Both the position numbers and the translations under genes were made by a program. A stretch of DNA of 64,000 bases, taken from JAHDCJ01 sp039028895. Its GTDB lineage: Bacteria; Bacteroidota; Bacteroidia; Chitinophagales; Saprospiraceae. The notes under the pieces were generated by a model, which saw only the letters and a list, made by a program, of their open reading frames with translations, made no database searches and was not told the origin of the DNA. Shown here one piece after another: positions 9,486 to 18,579 of the stretch. Numbering within the stretch: the stretch's first letter is position 1; every line of letters starts with the position of its first letter. Location of the stretch: assembly GCA_039028895.1 (NCBI GenBank), contig JBCCHF010000003.1:124001-188000 (forward strand). The letters run 5' to 3'.

Positions 9486-10408
9486 GCATCAGCCCCTTTA
9501 TGACCTTTTCCAAAGCCGAGCATTTCAAGGATGAAGACAACGCCGAATCCTGCTATTATCAGAAAGATGGCCATTAAAACCAACGGGTCACCATCATAAG
9601 TGCCGGGGAAAACGGATTGCATCTCAAATGGAACGGTTTCACCTTTGCTGTCAACGCGAGTGCTGATGACATTTTGCCACGGCCAGACCTTGTTTAAGGC
9701 ACCGATCATAAATCCGGTTAAGAGTGCAAGGGTCACATTTCTAAAGTTCTTAAAGGTCCATGACAAGAAATGAGAAAAAGTAAGGAGTCCGATGGCACAG
9801 CCGACCATAAAAATGCCGACAAATAGAAAATCGCGGTCATTGACGGCTCCAAGCACATGAGCGTACATGCCGAGTAATAGCAGAATAAAGCTGCCTGAAA
9901 TCCCGGGTAGTATCATAGCGCAAATGGCAATGGCCCCAGAGAAAAAGATAACCAGGTAAGTCGGATTGGCCTCAGCTGGCGAGAGTTGTGTAATAGCATA
10001 CGCAATAATAACTCCAGCCAATAGCGCGATGATCGCAGCTTTATCCCATTTAGCCACCTGGCGGCCAATATAAATAGCAGAAGCAACGATAAGACCAAAG
10101 AAAAATGCCCAAAGCAGTTGCGGGTAATGTTCGATTGTCCATTCCAGTGCTTTGGCCAGCGACAGGATGCTGACAAAGATACCAGCAAATAAAGCCACCA
10201 GGAAAGTACCGTCAATATGCTTCCAGGCTGCCCCGATACCTTCTTTACTAATAATGCCAAACACCTTAGGCGTAATTGATTTAAATGCATTTAGGAGTCT
10301 TTCGTAAATGCCGGTAATGAAGGCAATCGTTCCACCAGAAACGCCAGGGACAACATCGGCCGCACCCATGGCTAATCCTTTGCAAAAAGTGAGGATGTGA
10401 GATTTCAT
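9482..10408 (-). CDS. popT: DUF368 family undecaprenyl-phosphate translocase
   Basis: A polytopic membrane protein of about 308 residues with the DUF368 signature near the N terminus ('GLAMGAADVVPGVSGGTIAF') and the matching second half ('ILPGISGSFILLLLGMY'). DUF368 proteins (PopT) have been shown to return undecaprenyl phosphate across the cytoplasmic membrane for re-use in peptidoglycan and O-antigen synthesis. An in-frame ATG at 10432 exists, but the ATG at 10408 (MKSHILTF) fits the family and follows a TACCTTTA box. It is the first gene of a run with aroE-PRODH (ATGA overlap) and the GT39-like gene. Confidence 0.92.
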   Translation of the reverse strand: MKSHILTFCKGLAMGAADVVPGVSGGTIAFITGIYERLLNAFKSITPKVFGIISKEGIGAAWKHIDGTFLVALFAGIFVSILSLAKALEWTIEHYPQLLWAFFFGLIVASAIYIGRQVAKWDKAAIIALLAGVIIAYAITQLSPAEANPTYLVIFFSGAIAICAMILPGISGSFILLLLGMYAHVLGAVNDRDFLFVGIFMVGCAIGLLTFSHFLSWTFKNFRNVTLALLTGFMIGALNKVWPWQNVISTRVDSKGETVPFEMQSVFPGTYDGDPLVLMAIFLIIAGFGVVFILEMLGFGKGHKGADA

Positions 10409-10451
10409 GCGGTAAAGGTAAATTAAATTCAAAAAAAATAAGGATATGGTA

Positions 10452-10602
10452 GAATAGAGGAAAAGGGTTTAGAATAAAATTCAAATTCAAATACAAGCAC
10501 AAATTCAAAATCAGGGATGAAGGTGCAATAGGAAATGGCTGTTTGTATTAAAAATATGGATGAATAGAGGAAAAGGGGTTTAGAATAAAATACAAATTCA
10601 AT
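10452..10602. repeat. Direct repeat pair, ~40 bp, upstream of popT
   Basis: A stretch beginning gaatagaggaaaagg and running through tttagaataaaat to caaattcaa occurs at 10452-10490 and again at 10562-10601, with one inserted G and one substitution. A third partial piece (aaattcaaa) sits at 10501. The 267-bp gap between the 5-oxoprolinase and popT genes otherwise shows nothing I can name. Confidence 0.8.
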
Positions 10603-10675
10603 TGCAGGGCTAGGTGAAAGTCAATAGTCTTTCTTTCTTAAGTCCATTGAATTTATTACTCAAATCGAATTGACC

Positions 10676-13600
10676 TTAATCTTCCCTAAACCCAAATCCA
10701 CCGCCTCCAGGCGTTTCGATGACCAGTTGATCACCAGCCTCTAGATCAGCCTGATCGACAGAAGCCAAGTTTTCCTGACTCCCGTTGGCTTTAATAATAA
10801 ATTGTTGTCCAGGCTTGCCTTGGTTACCACCATTCATGCCATATGGACCTTGAGTTCGGTGTTGGGTGAGGACTGATAATTTGATCTTTTCAAGAAATTC
10901 AATTTTGCGGATGATGCCGTTTCCGCCGGGCCATTTGCCATCTCCCCCAGAGTTTTGGCGGACCGCAAACTCCCAAAGTCTTACCGGGTAGCGATGCTCC
11001 ATGATTTCCGGATCGGTGATCCTGGTATTGGTCATATGGTGGTGAACGGCGGAAGCGCCATTAAAGCCTTCTCCTGCCCCACCGCCGCCGCCAATGGTTT
11101 CGTAATAACCAAAATGCTCATTTCCGAAAAGGACATTGTTCATTGTTCCCTGGCTACCGGCTATTAGCTTAAATGCTTTTAGTAACAAACCTGTTAACCG
11201 CTGGCTGGTTTCTGTGTTACCACCGACCACGGCAGGACATTCGCTATGATTATCTGGAAAATCAGGGTTTAATATGCCTTTCGGCAGAATGATGTCAATC
11301 GGCTCAAGCAAACCTTCGTTTAAAGGCAAATCTTCATCGAGCAGTAATCGCAAGACATAGACAACAACGCTATTAACGATTGCCTCATTAGCATTGAGGT
11401 TGCCAGGATGAACGGTGCCGGATCCTCTAAAATCAATAGTACAGGTATCGCTTTTTAAGGTAGTTTTTACTGCCAGGGGTGTGCCATCATCGAGATATTC
11501 TGTTGCCAGAAAATCACCATCTGGAAGCGTTTTCAATTTGGCTCGCATTTTCTCAGCGGCGTTTTGTTTGATGGCTGTCATGTAGTGCAGGATGGTCTCA
11601 TGTCCGTGTTGTTTAGCCAAAATGTTAAGGGCGTTTGCACCATGCAGGTTAGCGGCTAATGCAGCATTAAGATCTGCCATGTTTTCTTCAACTGAACGGC
11701 TGGGGAACTGGTTGTTTCTTAAAAGGGATTCCAATTCTTCCCAATTTACTTTTCCGTTCTTGATGAAATGGAAAGGTTCTATTACTACTCCTTCTTCCGC
11801 CAGTGATTTTGCATTTGGAGGCATTGAGCCGGGCCGGGAACCACCAATTTCGGAGTGATGAGCTCTGTTGACGACATATCCGATCAATATGTCATCGTCT
11901 GTAAAAACAGGCATGACAAGGGTGATGTCAGGCAAATGTGAGCCGCCATATTTGGGGTGATTAGTGACGATGACATCTCCCGGCATCATTGAGATGTGAT
12001 CCTTTAATTTTCTTACGCACACTCCAAGACTACCCAGGTGGACCGGGATGTGAGGTGCATTGGCAATGAGTTGACCGCCTGGATCTATAAGTGCGCATGA
12101 AAAATCCAGTCGCTCCTTGACATTCACCGAAAGGGCTGTTCGTTGTAGCATGGCACCCATGTCTTCAGCAATAGCCATAAACCTATTGGTGAACAGTTCG
12201 AGATGAGCAATTTGATGTTCCTCTTTTTGCTCAGCTTGTTGAACATGATCTATGCGAGCAGTCCTGTTTCCGAGCATCTTTAGCGACCAACCCGACTCGA
12301 TAACGGTTGTCGAAAAGGGGTCGATCATAATACATGGTCCCGATACTAAAGCACCGGGTTGTAAATCATTGAAGTTGAAAACCCATGTATCAGACCATTC
12401 TCCTTTGAAATAACTGCTGCTGGATTTGGTTGGGGTTGGAGTATAAACAACTGCCGAATCATATGTGTCGGGTTGCTTTGGTTTCCCGGCAGCAGCTATA
12501 ACTCTTATCGACTCTACTTCAATCGTCCCTTTTTGAGGCCAATGTCCAAATTGTTGTTCATATTTATCCTTGAACAGACTCAGGATTAGCTTCTGATCTG
12601 ACCGATAAGGCACATCGAGACTCGCATCTTGCCCTTTAAATCGAAGAAAGATCAACTTGGCGGTAATCTCAATTTCAGAATCATCATATTGGGAATTTGC
12701 CAATAAGTCAGTGGCGTTTTTTGAGATTAAATCGAAGCGATCTTTTATGGAATGGATGGCTTGGTCAAATGTTTCGAGTATTTGTTGTTCTGCAAATCGC
12801 TTTACCCTGGCATCACCAATCCCTTTTGCACTTAGAAGGCCACCATCCGACGAGATGAGTACCGTCTTTATACCTAACCGCTCAGCCAGGCTACATGCCT
12901 GTAAACCACCAGCCCCACCAAAGGCCATCATGCAATGATCTTTAGGGTCATAGCCTTTCGAAACAGAGATTTTCCGTATGGCACCTGCCATGATTTCATT
13001 TGAGATTTCAAGAAAGCCGTTAAGCAGGTCGGTTTCATCAAGCGTTCCTCCCCTTGAGACTTTAACAAGCTCAAAAATTTCTTTTAATCTATCTTTTGCC
13101 TTTTCCGGGTAAACCGGAATACTGAAAAGTGAAGAATCGAGTCTGCCCAGCAGAAGATGAACGTCAGTCAGGGTAAGTGGTCCGCCAGCACCGTAACAAG
13201 CGGGACCAGGGAATGCACCAGCGCTTTCAGGGCCTACCTTAAGATTGTGTCCATCAAAGCTGCAAATTGATCCACCACCTGCTGCCACCGTTTCAATGTG
13301 TAATGCTGGAGCAAAAAGGTGAGCATCTCCAACGACTTGTTCGTATCGATAATCGAAAGAACCATCATAGCGGGCAACGTCAGTGCTGGTGCCGCCCATA
13401 TCGAACGAGATGACTTTTGTAAATCCGGCGTTTTCGGCAACCATAGCGGCCCCTACCACGCCTCCTGCCGGACCACTTAACAAACTGTCTTTGGGTCTGA
13501 AGGCATCAGCAGGAAGCAGGCCTCCTGCGCTGGTCATTATGAGTAATTGGCCATTGACCATTTTTCTGACGTTACTGATGTAGGCGTTCATCACTGGTTC

Positions 13601-14446
13601 GAGATAGGCATTGACTACAGCGGTTTCCGCTCTTGGTAAAAGCTTAATTCTTGGTGCTAGTTCTGATGAAGTTGAAACGCTACCAAATCCTTGTTTAGCA
13701 AGATAAGCGCTTACTTTTTGCTCGTGACCTTGATTTAAATAGCTATGCATCAAAGCCACTGCTATTGACTCATAAGCTTCTGCCTTTAAAATCTCAATTT
13801 CATTTTGTAAGTCATCGGGGGTCAGGTGGATAATAGGATTGCCGTCACTGTCGAGTCGCTCTTCTATTTCTACAACGGAGCTGTACAATGGTTTCCTCTT
13901 GATAATTTTTTTGGCAAAAATATCAGGACGTTGCTGGGTGCCGATCTCCAATAGGTCTTTAAATCCCCTGGTGACTAAGAATGCTGTTTTGGCACCTTTA
14001 CCCTCAAGCAGGGCATTGGTACCCTTCGTTGTCCCCAGCCGCATCAATACAGGAGGGAATTGACGGTCAAGCGGAGTTTCAGTGACGAGCCGAGCTGCTA
14101 AAACAGGGGCTTCCTCGTGGGCCGTGATGGCAAATGTAGCAGGAAGGTCCATTTTTGTTGGGAGAGGAGTATCGAGCTCGATTTCAGATAAGGCAGGATC
14201 AAAAGCCATTACTTTAGCAGAAAAATCATGATCCAATAGTTGCAGATCATACCCTTTGAAAAGATCATGTTCAACTTCCCATTGTGTTTGAATGGTGAAT
14301 CTGTTTCCAGGAAATACAGCTATGATCTCTCCTCTAAGTGTGCTATTACTCAATACCTTTCGTCTTATTTTTTCCCCGGAAGGGGCATAAGCGATACAGT
14401 CGGTAAACGTGCCTCCGGTGTCGATCGATATCTGCCAAATGCTCAT
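10676..14446 (-). CDS. 5-oxoprolinase / hydantoinase A-B fusion
   Basis: About 1,256 residues in the OPLAH arrangement: a HyuA-like ATPase half (about 1-700) with 'SIDTGGTFTDCIA' at the N terminus, 'LRLGTTKGTNALLEGKGA', 'FDMGGTSTDVA' and 'FGGAGGLQA', followed by a HyuB-like half (about 720-1256) with 'HLGSLGVCVRKLKDHI', 'GDVIVTNHPKYGGSHLPD' and the C-terminal 'GGGGFGF'. The family performs ATP-dependent opening of 5-oxo-L-proline (pyroglutamate) to glutamate, or of related lactams. The ATG at 14446 (MSIWQ) is chosen over one at 14455 because a TATCTTTG -7 box ends seven bases before it. It is monocistronic as far as visible. Confidence 0.92.
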   Translation of the reverse strand: MSIWQISIDTGGTFTDCIAYAPSGEKIRRKVLSNSTLRGEIIAVFPGNRFTIQTQWEVEHDLFKGYDLQLLDHDFSAKVMAFDPALSEIELDTPLPTKMDLPATFAITAHEEAPVLAARLVTETPLDRQFPPVLMRLGTTKGTNALLEGKGAKTAFLVTRGFKDLLEIGTQQRPDIFAKKIIKRKPLYSSVVEIEERLDSDGNPIIHLTPDDLQNEIEILKAEAYESIAVALMHSYLNQGHEQKVSAYLAKQGFGSVSTSSELAPRIKLLPRAETAVVNAYLEPVMNAYISNVRKMVNGQLLIMTSAGGLLPADAFRPKDSLLSGPAGGVVGAAMVAENAGFTKVISFDMGGTSTDVARYDGSFDYRYEQVVGDAHLFAPALHIETVAAGGGSICSFDGHNLKVGPESAGAFPGPACYGAGGPLTLTDVHLLLGRLDSSLFSIPVYPEKAKDRLKEIFELVKVSRGGTLDETDLLNGFLEISNEIMAGAIRKISVSKGYDPKDHCMMAFGGAGGLQACSLAERLGIKTVLISSDGGLLSAKGIGDARVKRFAEQQILETFDQAIHSIKDRFDLISKNATDLLANSQYDDSEIEITAKLIFLRFKGQDASLDVPYRSDQKLILSLFKDKYEQQFGHWPQKGTIEVESIRVIAAAGKPKQPDTYDSAVVYTPTPTKSSSSYFKGEWSDTWVFNFNDLQPGALVSGPCIMIDPFSTTVIESGWSLKMLGNRTARIDHVQQAEQKEEHQIAHLELFTNRFMAIAEDMGAMLQRTALSVNVKERLDFSCALIDPGGQLIANAPHIPVHLGSLGVCVRKLKDHISMMPGDVIVTNHPKYGGSHLPDITLVMPVFTDDDILIGYVVNRAHHSEIGGSRPGSMPPNAKSLAEEGVVIEPFHFIKNGKVNWEELESLLRNNQFPSRSVEENMADLNAALAANLHGANALNILAKQHGHETILHYMTAIKQNAAEKMRAKLKTLPDGDFLATEYLDDGTPLAVKTTLKSDTCTIDFRGSGTVHPGNLNANEAIVNSVVVYVLRLLLDEDLPLNEGLLEPIDIILPKGILNPDFPDNHSECPAVVGGNTETSQRLTGLLLKAFKLIAGSQGTMNNVLFGNEHFGYYETIGGGGGAGEGFNGASAVHHHMTNTRITDPEIMEHRYPVRLWEFAVRQNSGGDGKWPGGNGIIRKIEFLEKIKLSVLTQHRTQGPYGMNGGNQGKPGQQFIIKANGSQENLASVDQADLEAGDQLVIETPGGGGFGFRED

Positions 14447-14452
14447 AGTGAA

Positions 14453-14460
14453 CAAAGATA
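14453..14460 (-). promoter_or_regulatory. Candidate -7 box (TATCTTTG) for 5-oxoprolinase
   Basis: An exact match to the Bacteroidota TAnnTTTG element lies six bases ahead of the ATG at 14446, which would place transcription start at or near the start codon. A convincing TTTG -33 element is not seen at the expected spacing. Confidence 0.4.
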
Positions 14461-14510
14461 GCAGACGACTGGCTTATTTGATGCGGAATATTCGGAGTTA
14501 TTTATTTTGG

Positions 14511-14550
14511 GTTGACGGTTGACGGTTGACGGTTGACGGTTGACGGTTGG
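14511..14550. repeat. Heptamer tandem repeat (gttgacg)x5
   Basis: Five perfect copies of the 7-bp unit gttgacg followed by a partial gttgg lie in the 5-oxoprolinase upstream region, about 65 bp from its start. The unit number is likely to vary by slippage. Confidence 0.95.
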
Positions 14551-14603
14551 AGAGAACAAAACTCCTGTAAACTTCAGAAACTCCTGCTTAATCCTGGCAG
14601 TAA

Positions 14604-15905
14604 TTAGTTGGTATGTTGTCGACCCAAGGGTTTTCCTTCCCTGACTTTTTGGTCGAGGTCTTCTTCGGGGATGTCGTCTGGTTCAGCGACGTCGGTTTTG
14701 AGTAGATTGGGTTGGCCGGCGTCTACCCAGGCAGAATACCAGAGATCGCCGAGTGTTTTGATGGCTTTGCAGAACCGATCTTCCACCATGCCTTTGAGTT
14801 CATTGTGGAAGGCTCGGGCATAATCGGTGCATTGTGTTCTTACGGTTGAGCTGAGGCGTTGTTCAAAGCAAAATTGCTGATCTTGCGGGAAAGTTTTACT
14901 TAGTCTTTTTTCGATAGCCAGCACACTGTCGACCAGGATGTGGCTCTCAAGAATCGTTTCCCAGATGACTTCATTCGGATTTTCGATGTATTCGGCCGGA
15001 CCGACAAAATAGTCGTATTCATCAGAAAATAACTCTACCAGCCTGGTTTCCCAGAATGCGTGTATGCCGAGTTGATTCGTTAATTGGCCATTATAGTTGG
15101 TGGTGGTGTGAAGTGGTACATGGGCGTCTCCGACATAGTGGCCAAAGTCGGCAACGGTCCTTAATATCCTTTTGGGGTTGCCAGATTGATAAGCATTGAC
15201 CAGTTGGTAATACATTTTGTTGAGATGCCATGGAATAATGCCAAATTCAGAAAGACCATCCTCAATAAAGATTTGCGGGCAACTGGCGATGACTCCGGGT
15301 AAACCGAGCAGGGTATCGAGTTGGGTGCAACTCAGGTTCCAATCATCGCGATAGTATTGTGGTAATACATTATTTTTAAAATAAACCAGGTAGTCGACTT
15401 TTGGAATAACCAGGCTATCTCGATTGAGGGCAACTTTGATTCCGGGGCCTTTGAGAGTCACTTCCTCCCTGGAGAATCGAGTAAATTCCGGGGTAACCAG
15501 TTTTATCGTGTCTTCTCCCGGGGGCACAACAAGGATAGTTGAGTACCTAGCCAATGCCGCGGTCCAGTTTCGAGGAAGGTCAGGAAACGGAAAAGTGCCA
15601 TGATGGTCGATGTCGATGTAGTGCCTGACGGCTTCGTGTTTGGTTGCATAACGCCGTTTGTCAGGGTCAATGGCATGTTCGGTAATGTATTCGATGTTTT
15701 GTTTGAAGAAAGGGATCATATCCTGAGGCAAGGTAAAAACTGCCATGCGGTTGATCTTGCGATGTCCATAAAACCCCCAATCTTCTTTATCATGTTGGTG
15801 ATAAGGTTGGTAAAAAGAACCTGAAATAGCGGAAACCAGTAAAAGCCCTGAAACAACCAGGAGTAAAGCCATTAGGCTAATGCGGATGGTAAATCTGGCG
15901 CTCAT
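14604..15905 (-). CDS. S1/P1 nuclease-type zinc-dependent hydrolase
   Basis: A 433-residue secreted or membrane-anchored protein with an N-terminal hydrophobic segment (about 8-30). The core carries the spaced metal ligands of the zinc-dependent phospholipase C/S1-P1 nuclease fold: 'WGFYGHRKINRMAV', 'HYIDIDHHG', 'ADFGHYVGDAHVPLHTTTN' and 'GIHAFWETRLVE'. Members cleave single-stranded nucleic acid or phospholipid outside the cytoplasm. The tail (about 400-433) is acidic, then basic and polar. It is not tightly linked to neighbours. Nuclease against phospholipase activity cannot be decided from sequence. Confidence 0.85.
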   Translation of the reverse strand: MSARFTIRISLMALLLVVSGLLLVSAISGSFYQPYHQHDKEDWGFYGHRKINRMAVFTLPQDMIPFFKQNIEYITEHAIDPDKRRYATKHEAVRHYIDIDHHGTFPFPDLPRNWTAALARYSTILVVPPGEDTIKLVTPEFTRFSREEVTLKGPGIKVALNRDSLVIPKVDYLVYFKNNVLPQYYRDDWNLSCTQLDTLLGLPGVIASCPQIFIEDGLSEFGIIPWHLNKMYYQLVNAYQSGNPKRILRTVADFGHYVGDAHVPLHTTTNYNGQLTNQLGIHAFWETRLVELFSDEYDYFVGPAEYIENPNEVIWETILESHILVDSVLAIEKRLSKTFPQDQQFCFEQRLSSTVRTQCTDYARAFHNELKGMVEDRFCKAIKTLGDLWYSAWVDAGQPNLLKTDVAEPDDIPEEDLDQKVREGKPLGRQHTN

Positions 15906-15936
15906 TTGGACTTTCAGCGATGTTTGTCAGTAGTGA

Positions 15937-16065
15937 TTAATCCAGTACCTCGATTGAGAATTTCGGACAATTACACTTACTGCTATTGCATGAAGAAAGG
16001 CTGACAAGGAAACCAAAGATGAGCATAATTGCCAGAACTTTCTTTAATGTTTTCGCTACATTCAT
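15937..16065 (-). CDS. Tiny lipoprotein (42 aa)
   Basis: From the ATG at 16065 this encodes a lysine-containing N terminus, a hydrophobic core and a lipobox LSSC, followed by only ~17 residues with three more cysteines (CNSSKCNCPKF). An in-frame ATG further upstream at 16137 would add 24 residues that do not resemble a signal peptide. Size and composition fit the many small lipoproteins of Bacteroidota. No function is evident. It is divergent from the glycosyltransferase gene at 16152. Confidence 0.5.
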   Translation of the reverse strand: MNVAKTLKKVLAIMLIFGFLVSLSSCNSSKCNCPKFSIEVLD

Positions 16066-16151
16066 TGTTTGAAAATTTTGTCCTGCGGACATTGTTTGAT
16101 TGTTTTGAAGTAGTTGCACTAAATTAAACGTTTTCATTCAAGATAAAGTAT

Positions 16152-17213
16152 TTGGCAGCACAAAAACGCATTTTAGTTTGCCCATTAAACTGGGGGCTCG
16201 GTCATGCGACGCGTTGTATGCCTGTGATTGAGGAGCTCTTGAAACAGGGTGCGGAAGTTTTGCTAGCTTCTGATGGTGGTTCATTGGCCTTGCTGAAAGC
16301 AGAGTACCCGGCTCTTGATGCCTTTGAGTTACCGGGGTATAACGTGAGGTACGGGAAAGGCGGCATGGTACTCAGTATCGCGCGACAATTACCGTCGATT
16401 GGAAAAGCAATTGGACATGAAAACAAGGTTGTCATGTCAATGGTAAAAGACCACAAGATCACCGGTATCATTTCAGATAATCGATATGGATGTTATGTAA
16501 AGGGTGTTCCATCGATATTCTTGTCACACCAGCTTAATGTACGCGTTCCCTGGCCATTTGTAGAAGGCCTTGTCCGGAAGATTCAGTATATGATGATAAA
16601 TATGTTTGATGAATGCTGGGTGCCAGATTTTGCAGGAGCTCCAAATCTGTCAGGAGAACTGGGACACGATGTTCAGCTGAAGGATGTCAAATATATTGGT
16701 CCGCTTTCGCGAATGCAAAAACTGGATAGGCCGATTACTTACGATGTAGTTGCCGTATTGTCAGGCCCAGAACCTCAACGCACCTTTTTCGAGGAAAAAC
16801 TCATCGACCAGCTTAAGCATGCAAACTTGAAGTCGCTATTGGTAAGTGGCAAGACCAAAGCGCCAATTGGAATAACAAAGGAGGGAAACCTGGAGGTCAT
16901 AACTTATTTGACCGCTAAAGATTTAAATGAAAAAATGTCTGCGGCAAAATTGATTGTTGCCCGTTCGGGTTATAGCACTATAATGGATCTTGTTAAAATC
17001 GGCAAACCCGCTCTACTCATACCTACACCCGGACAAACTGAACAAGAGTATTTGGCTTACAGGCTTGCTCAAAATGGCTGGTTTTCTACACATCCACAAA
17101 GTGATTTGAACATTGCGCAGGCTTTGAATGACCTCAAATCAGAAGAAGGCAAGGAAATGACATTCGACCACACGTTACTTAGGGGGGTGATAAGTGATTG
17201 GCTGAAAGTTTAA
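16152..17213 (+). CDS. MurG-like glycosyltransferase (GT-B, GT28-type C-terminal domain)
   Basis: 353 residues with two Rossmann-like halves. The N-terminal half starts 'ILVCPLNWGLGHATRCMP', a glycine-histidine loop typical of nucleotide-sugar transferases that act on lipids. The C-terminal half has 'ARSGYSTIMDLVKIGKPALL' and 'PGQTEQEYLA', the donor-binding signature of GT28/MurG-like enzymes. The only in-frame start is a TTG at 16152, preceded by a stop at 16125. The substrate is not known; true murG is longer and normally sits in the dcw cluster, so this is a paralogue. Confidence 0.82.
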   Translation: MAAQKRILVCPLNWGLGHATRCMPVIEELLKQGAEVLLASDGGSLALLKAEYPALDAFELPGYNVRYGKGGMVLSIARQLPSIGKAIGHENKVVMSMVKDHKITGIISDNRYGCYVKGVPSIFLSHQLNVRVPWPFVEGLVRKIQYMMINMFDECWVPDFAGAPNLSGELGHDVQLKDVKYIGPLSRMQKLDRPITYDVVAVLSGPEPQRTFFEEKLIDQLKHANLKSLLVSGKTKAPIGITKEGNLEVITYLTAKDLNEKMSAAKLIVARSGYSTIMDLVKIGKPALLIPTPGQTEQEYLAYRLAQNGWFSTHPQSDLNIAQALNDLKSEEGKEMTFDHTLLRGVISDWLKV

Positions 17214-17231
17214 AAGGGCGAGTATGTTTGG

Positions 17232-17374
17232 CACCTCAACCCTGGCCCTTCTCCTCCAGGAGAAGGGAACTGATGTTAGGGGTTTTGATTTTGGTCACCT
17301 CAACCCTAACCCTTCTCCTCCAGGAGAAGGGAACTGAAATTCGTCCCCCTCCTGGAGGAGGGGTTAGGGGAGGT
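17232..17374. repeat. Cluster of three fold-back repeat units
   Basis: A 42-bp unit (cacctcaaccct.. then cccttctcctccaggagaag and ggaactga) occurs directly at 17232-17273 and 17296-17337. A related unit lies inverted at 17345-17374. Each copy has its own 9-bp stem (CCCTTCTCC/GGAGAAGGG, loop TCCA), and copies two and three can also pair with each other. This fills the spacer between the convergent glycosyltransferase and amine oxidase genes. It looks like a dispersed REP-like family. Confidence 0.85.
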
Positions 17375-17379
17375 AGGTA

Positions 17380-18567
17380 TCAACTCCGTAACAACTCCTC
17401 CATGGCAATATAAGCGGACTCTCCCGCACCATGCACTGTTGCGGTGTCACCATTAAGGTTGAGTGCTTCTCCGGCGAAATAGACTTTGTTGTTAACAGGT
17501 TCGAGAAGTGTTCTAACGGTCGCTCCCCATGACCCCTGAAAGTGAGAGTATGAGCCTTGGATAAAGGGCTCCTGGGACCAGTTTTGGATGACGTGTTTTT
17601 GATAGGTTTCAGAAGCTTTTCCATCAAACATCGTATCCAGCAGTTGTAGGAGGTCGTCAATAATTTCCTGTTCGGAATCGGCGTCAGCATATTTCTCTGC
17701 TAACTCGCCCACTGAAAAGAGACCAAAGATATTTTGGGAAGAGTCCTTTTTGAATGCCGCATCGTAGAAGATGTCGTCAGAATTAAGACCTCCAACGAAT
17801 ACAATATCAGAGTAAAACCGCTCAGAAAATTCTATAAAGACCTTCAAGCCTGCAGGAATATAGATATTGTTGATCGCCGCTGTTTTTTCTGAAGGCAATG
17901 CTGGTTGAAAGTTGATATAATTATTTTGCAGAATGCTGATTGGCACGGTCACAATCACCTTATCCGCTTCATATTCATTGCCGTGGATGCTGTTGACTTT
18001 TACCTTGTCGCCTGAATAGTCGATATTGTTTACTGGTTGATCATAAACGATCTTGTGCCCTATTTCAGGAATGATGAACTGATCAAAAAAACTATACCAT
18101 GTGGTATTTTTGAATTTATGCTCACTATAAAAATGCCTTCCGAAATTTCGGTTGAGCAATTGGTTGTTTTTCCAAACCTTGATCGTTTGAGGGTTGTAGT
18201 TAATTATCTCAATGTCAGCATTGGCATCCCTGTTATTCAACAATTTTGATAAGATATTTGGATTGGTGTGAATCCATTCTCCACCAAGATCGATAGGGAA
18301 GTCAGCGAACCCGGAAATCTCTTTTATCCTTCCGCCGTGAACAGAGGAGGCCTCAATAATTTCAAAGTCGATGTTTTGCCTTTTAAGGATATAGCCAGCA
18401 GTCATACCTGCTGCACCAGCCCCGATAATGAGCACTTTCCCGTTAAATCCACCTTCGATTTCAGGGAATAAAGGGCTATGGTCGTCGCAGGATGCGAAAA
18501 GCGTTGACATAAAAGGGGTCGCCAGACCTAAAGCAGCGAAGTTTTTTAAGAATTCTTTCCTGTTCAT
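17380..18567 (-). CDS. Flavin-containing amine oxidase family protein
   Basis: A 395-residue FAD-dependent oxidoreductase. The N terminus (NRKEFLKNFAALGLA...LFASC) reads as a lipoprotein or Tat-like export signal with a possible lipobox Cys at about 27. The dinucleotide motif 'KVLIIGAGAAGMTAGYIL' starts near residue 44, then HGGRIKE and 'LGGEWIHTN', and the C-terminal FAD-binding 'KVYFAGEALNLNGDTATVHG'. The family oxidises primary, secondary or polyamines to aldehydes with release of peroxide. Substrate not inferable. The following gene (18580-19140) lies just upstream on the same strand. Confidence 0.87.
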   Translation of the reverse strand: MNRKEFLKNFAALGLATPFMSTLFASCDDHSPLFPEIEGGFNGKVLIIGAGAAGMTAGYILKRQNIDFEIIEASSVHGGRIKEISGFADFPIDLGGEWIHTNPNILSKLLNNRDANADIEIINYNPQTIKVWKNNQLLNRNFGRHFYSEHKFKNTTWYSFFDQFIIPEIGHKIVYDQPVNNIDYSGDKVKVNSIHGNEYEADKVIVTVPISILQNNYINFQPALPSEKTAAINNIYIPAGLKVFIEFSERFYSDIVFVGGLNSDDIFYDAAFKKDSSQNIFGLFSVGELAEKYADADSEQEIIDDLLQLLDTMFDGKASETYQKHVIQNWSQEPFIQGSYSHFQGSWGATVRTLLEPVNNKVYFAGEALNLNGDTATVHGAGESAYIAMEELLRS

Positions 18568-18579
18568 TTTATAGTGGTT

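Noticed and set aside
14511..14550. CRISPR-like repeat array
   Set aside because: The unit is 7 bp, strictly contiguous and has no spacers.
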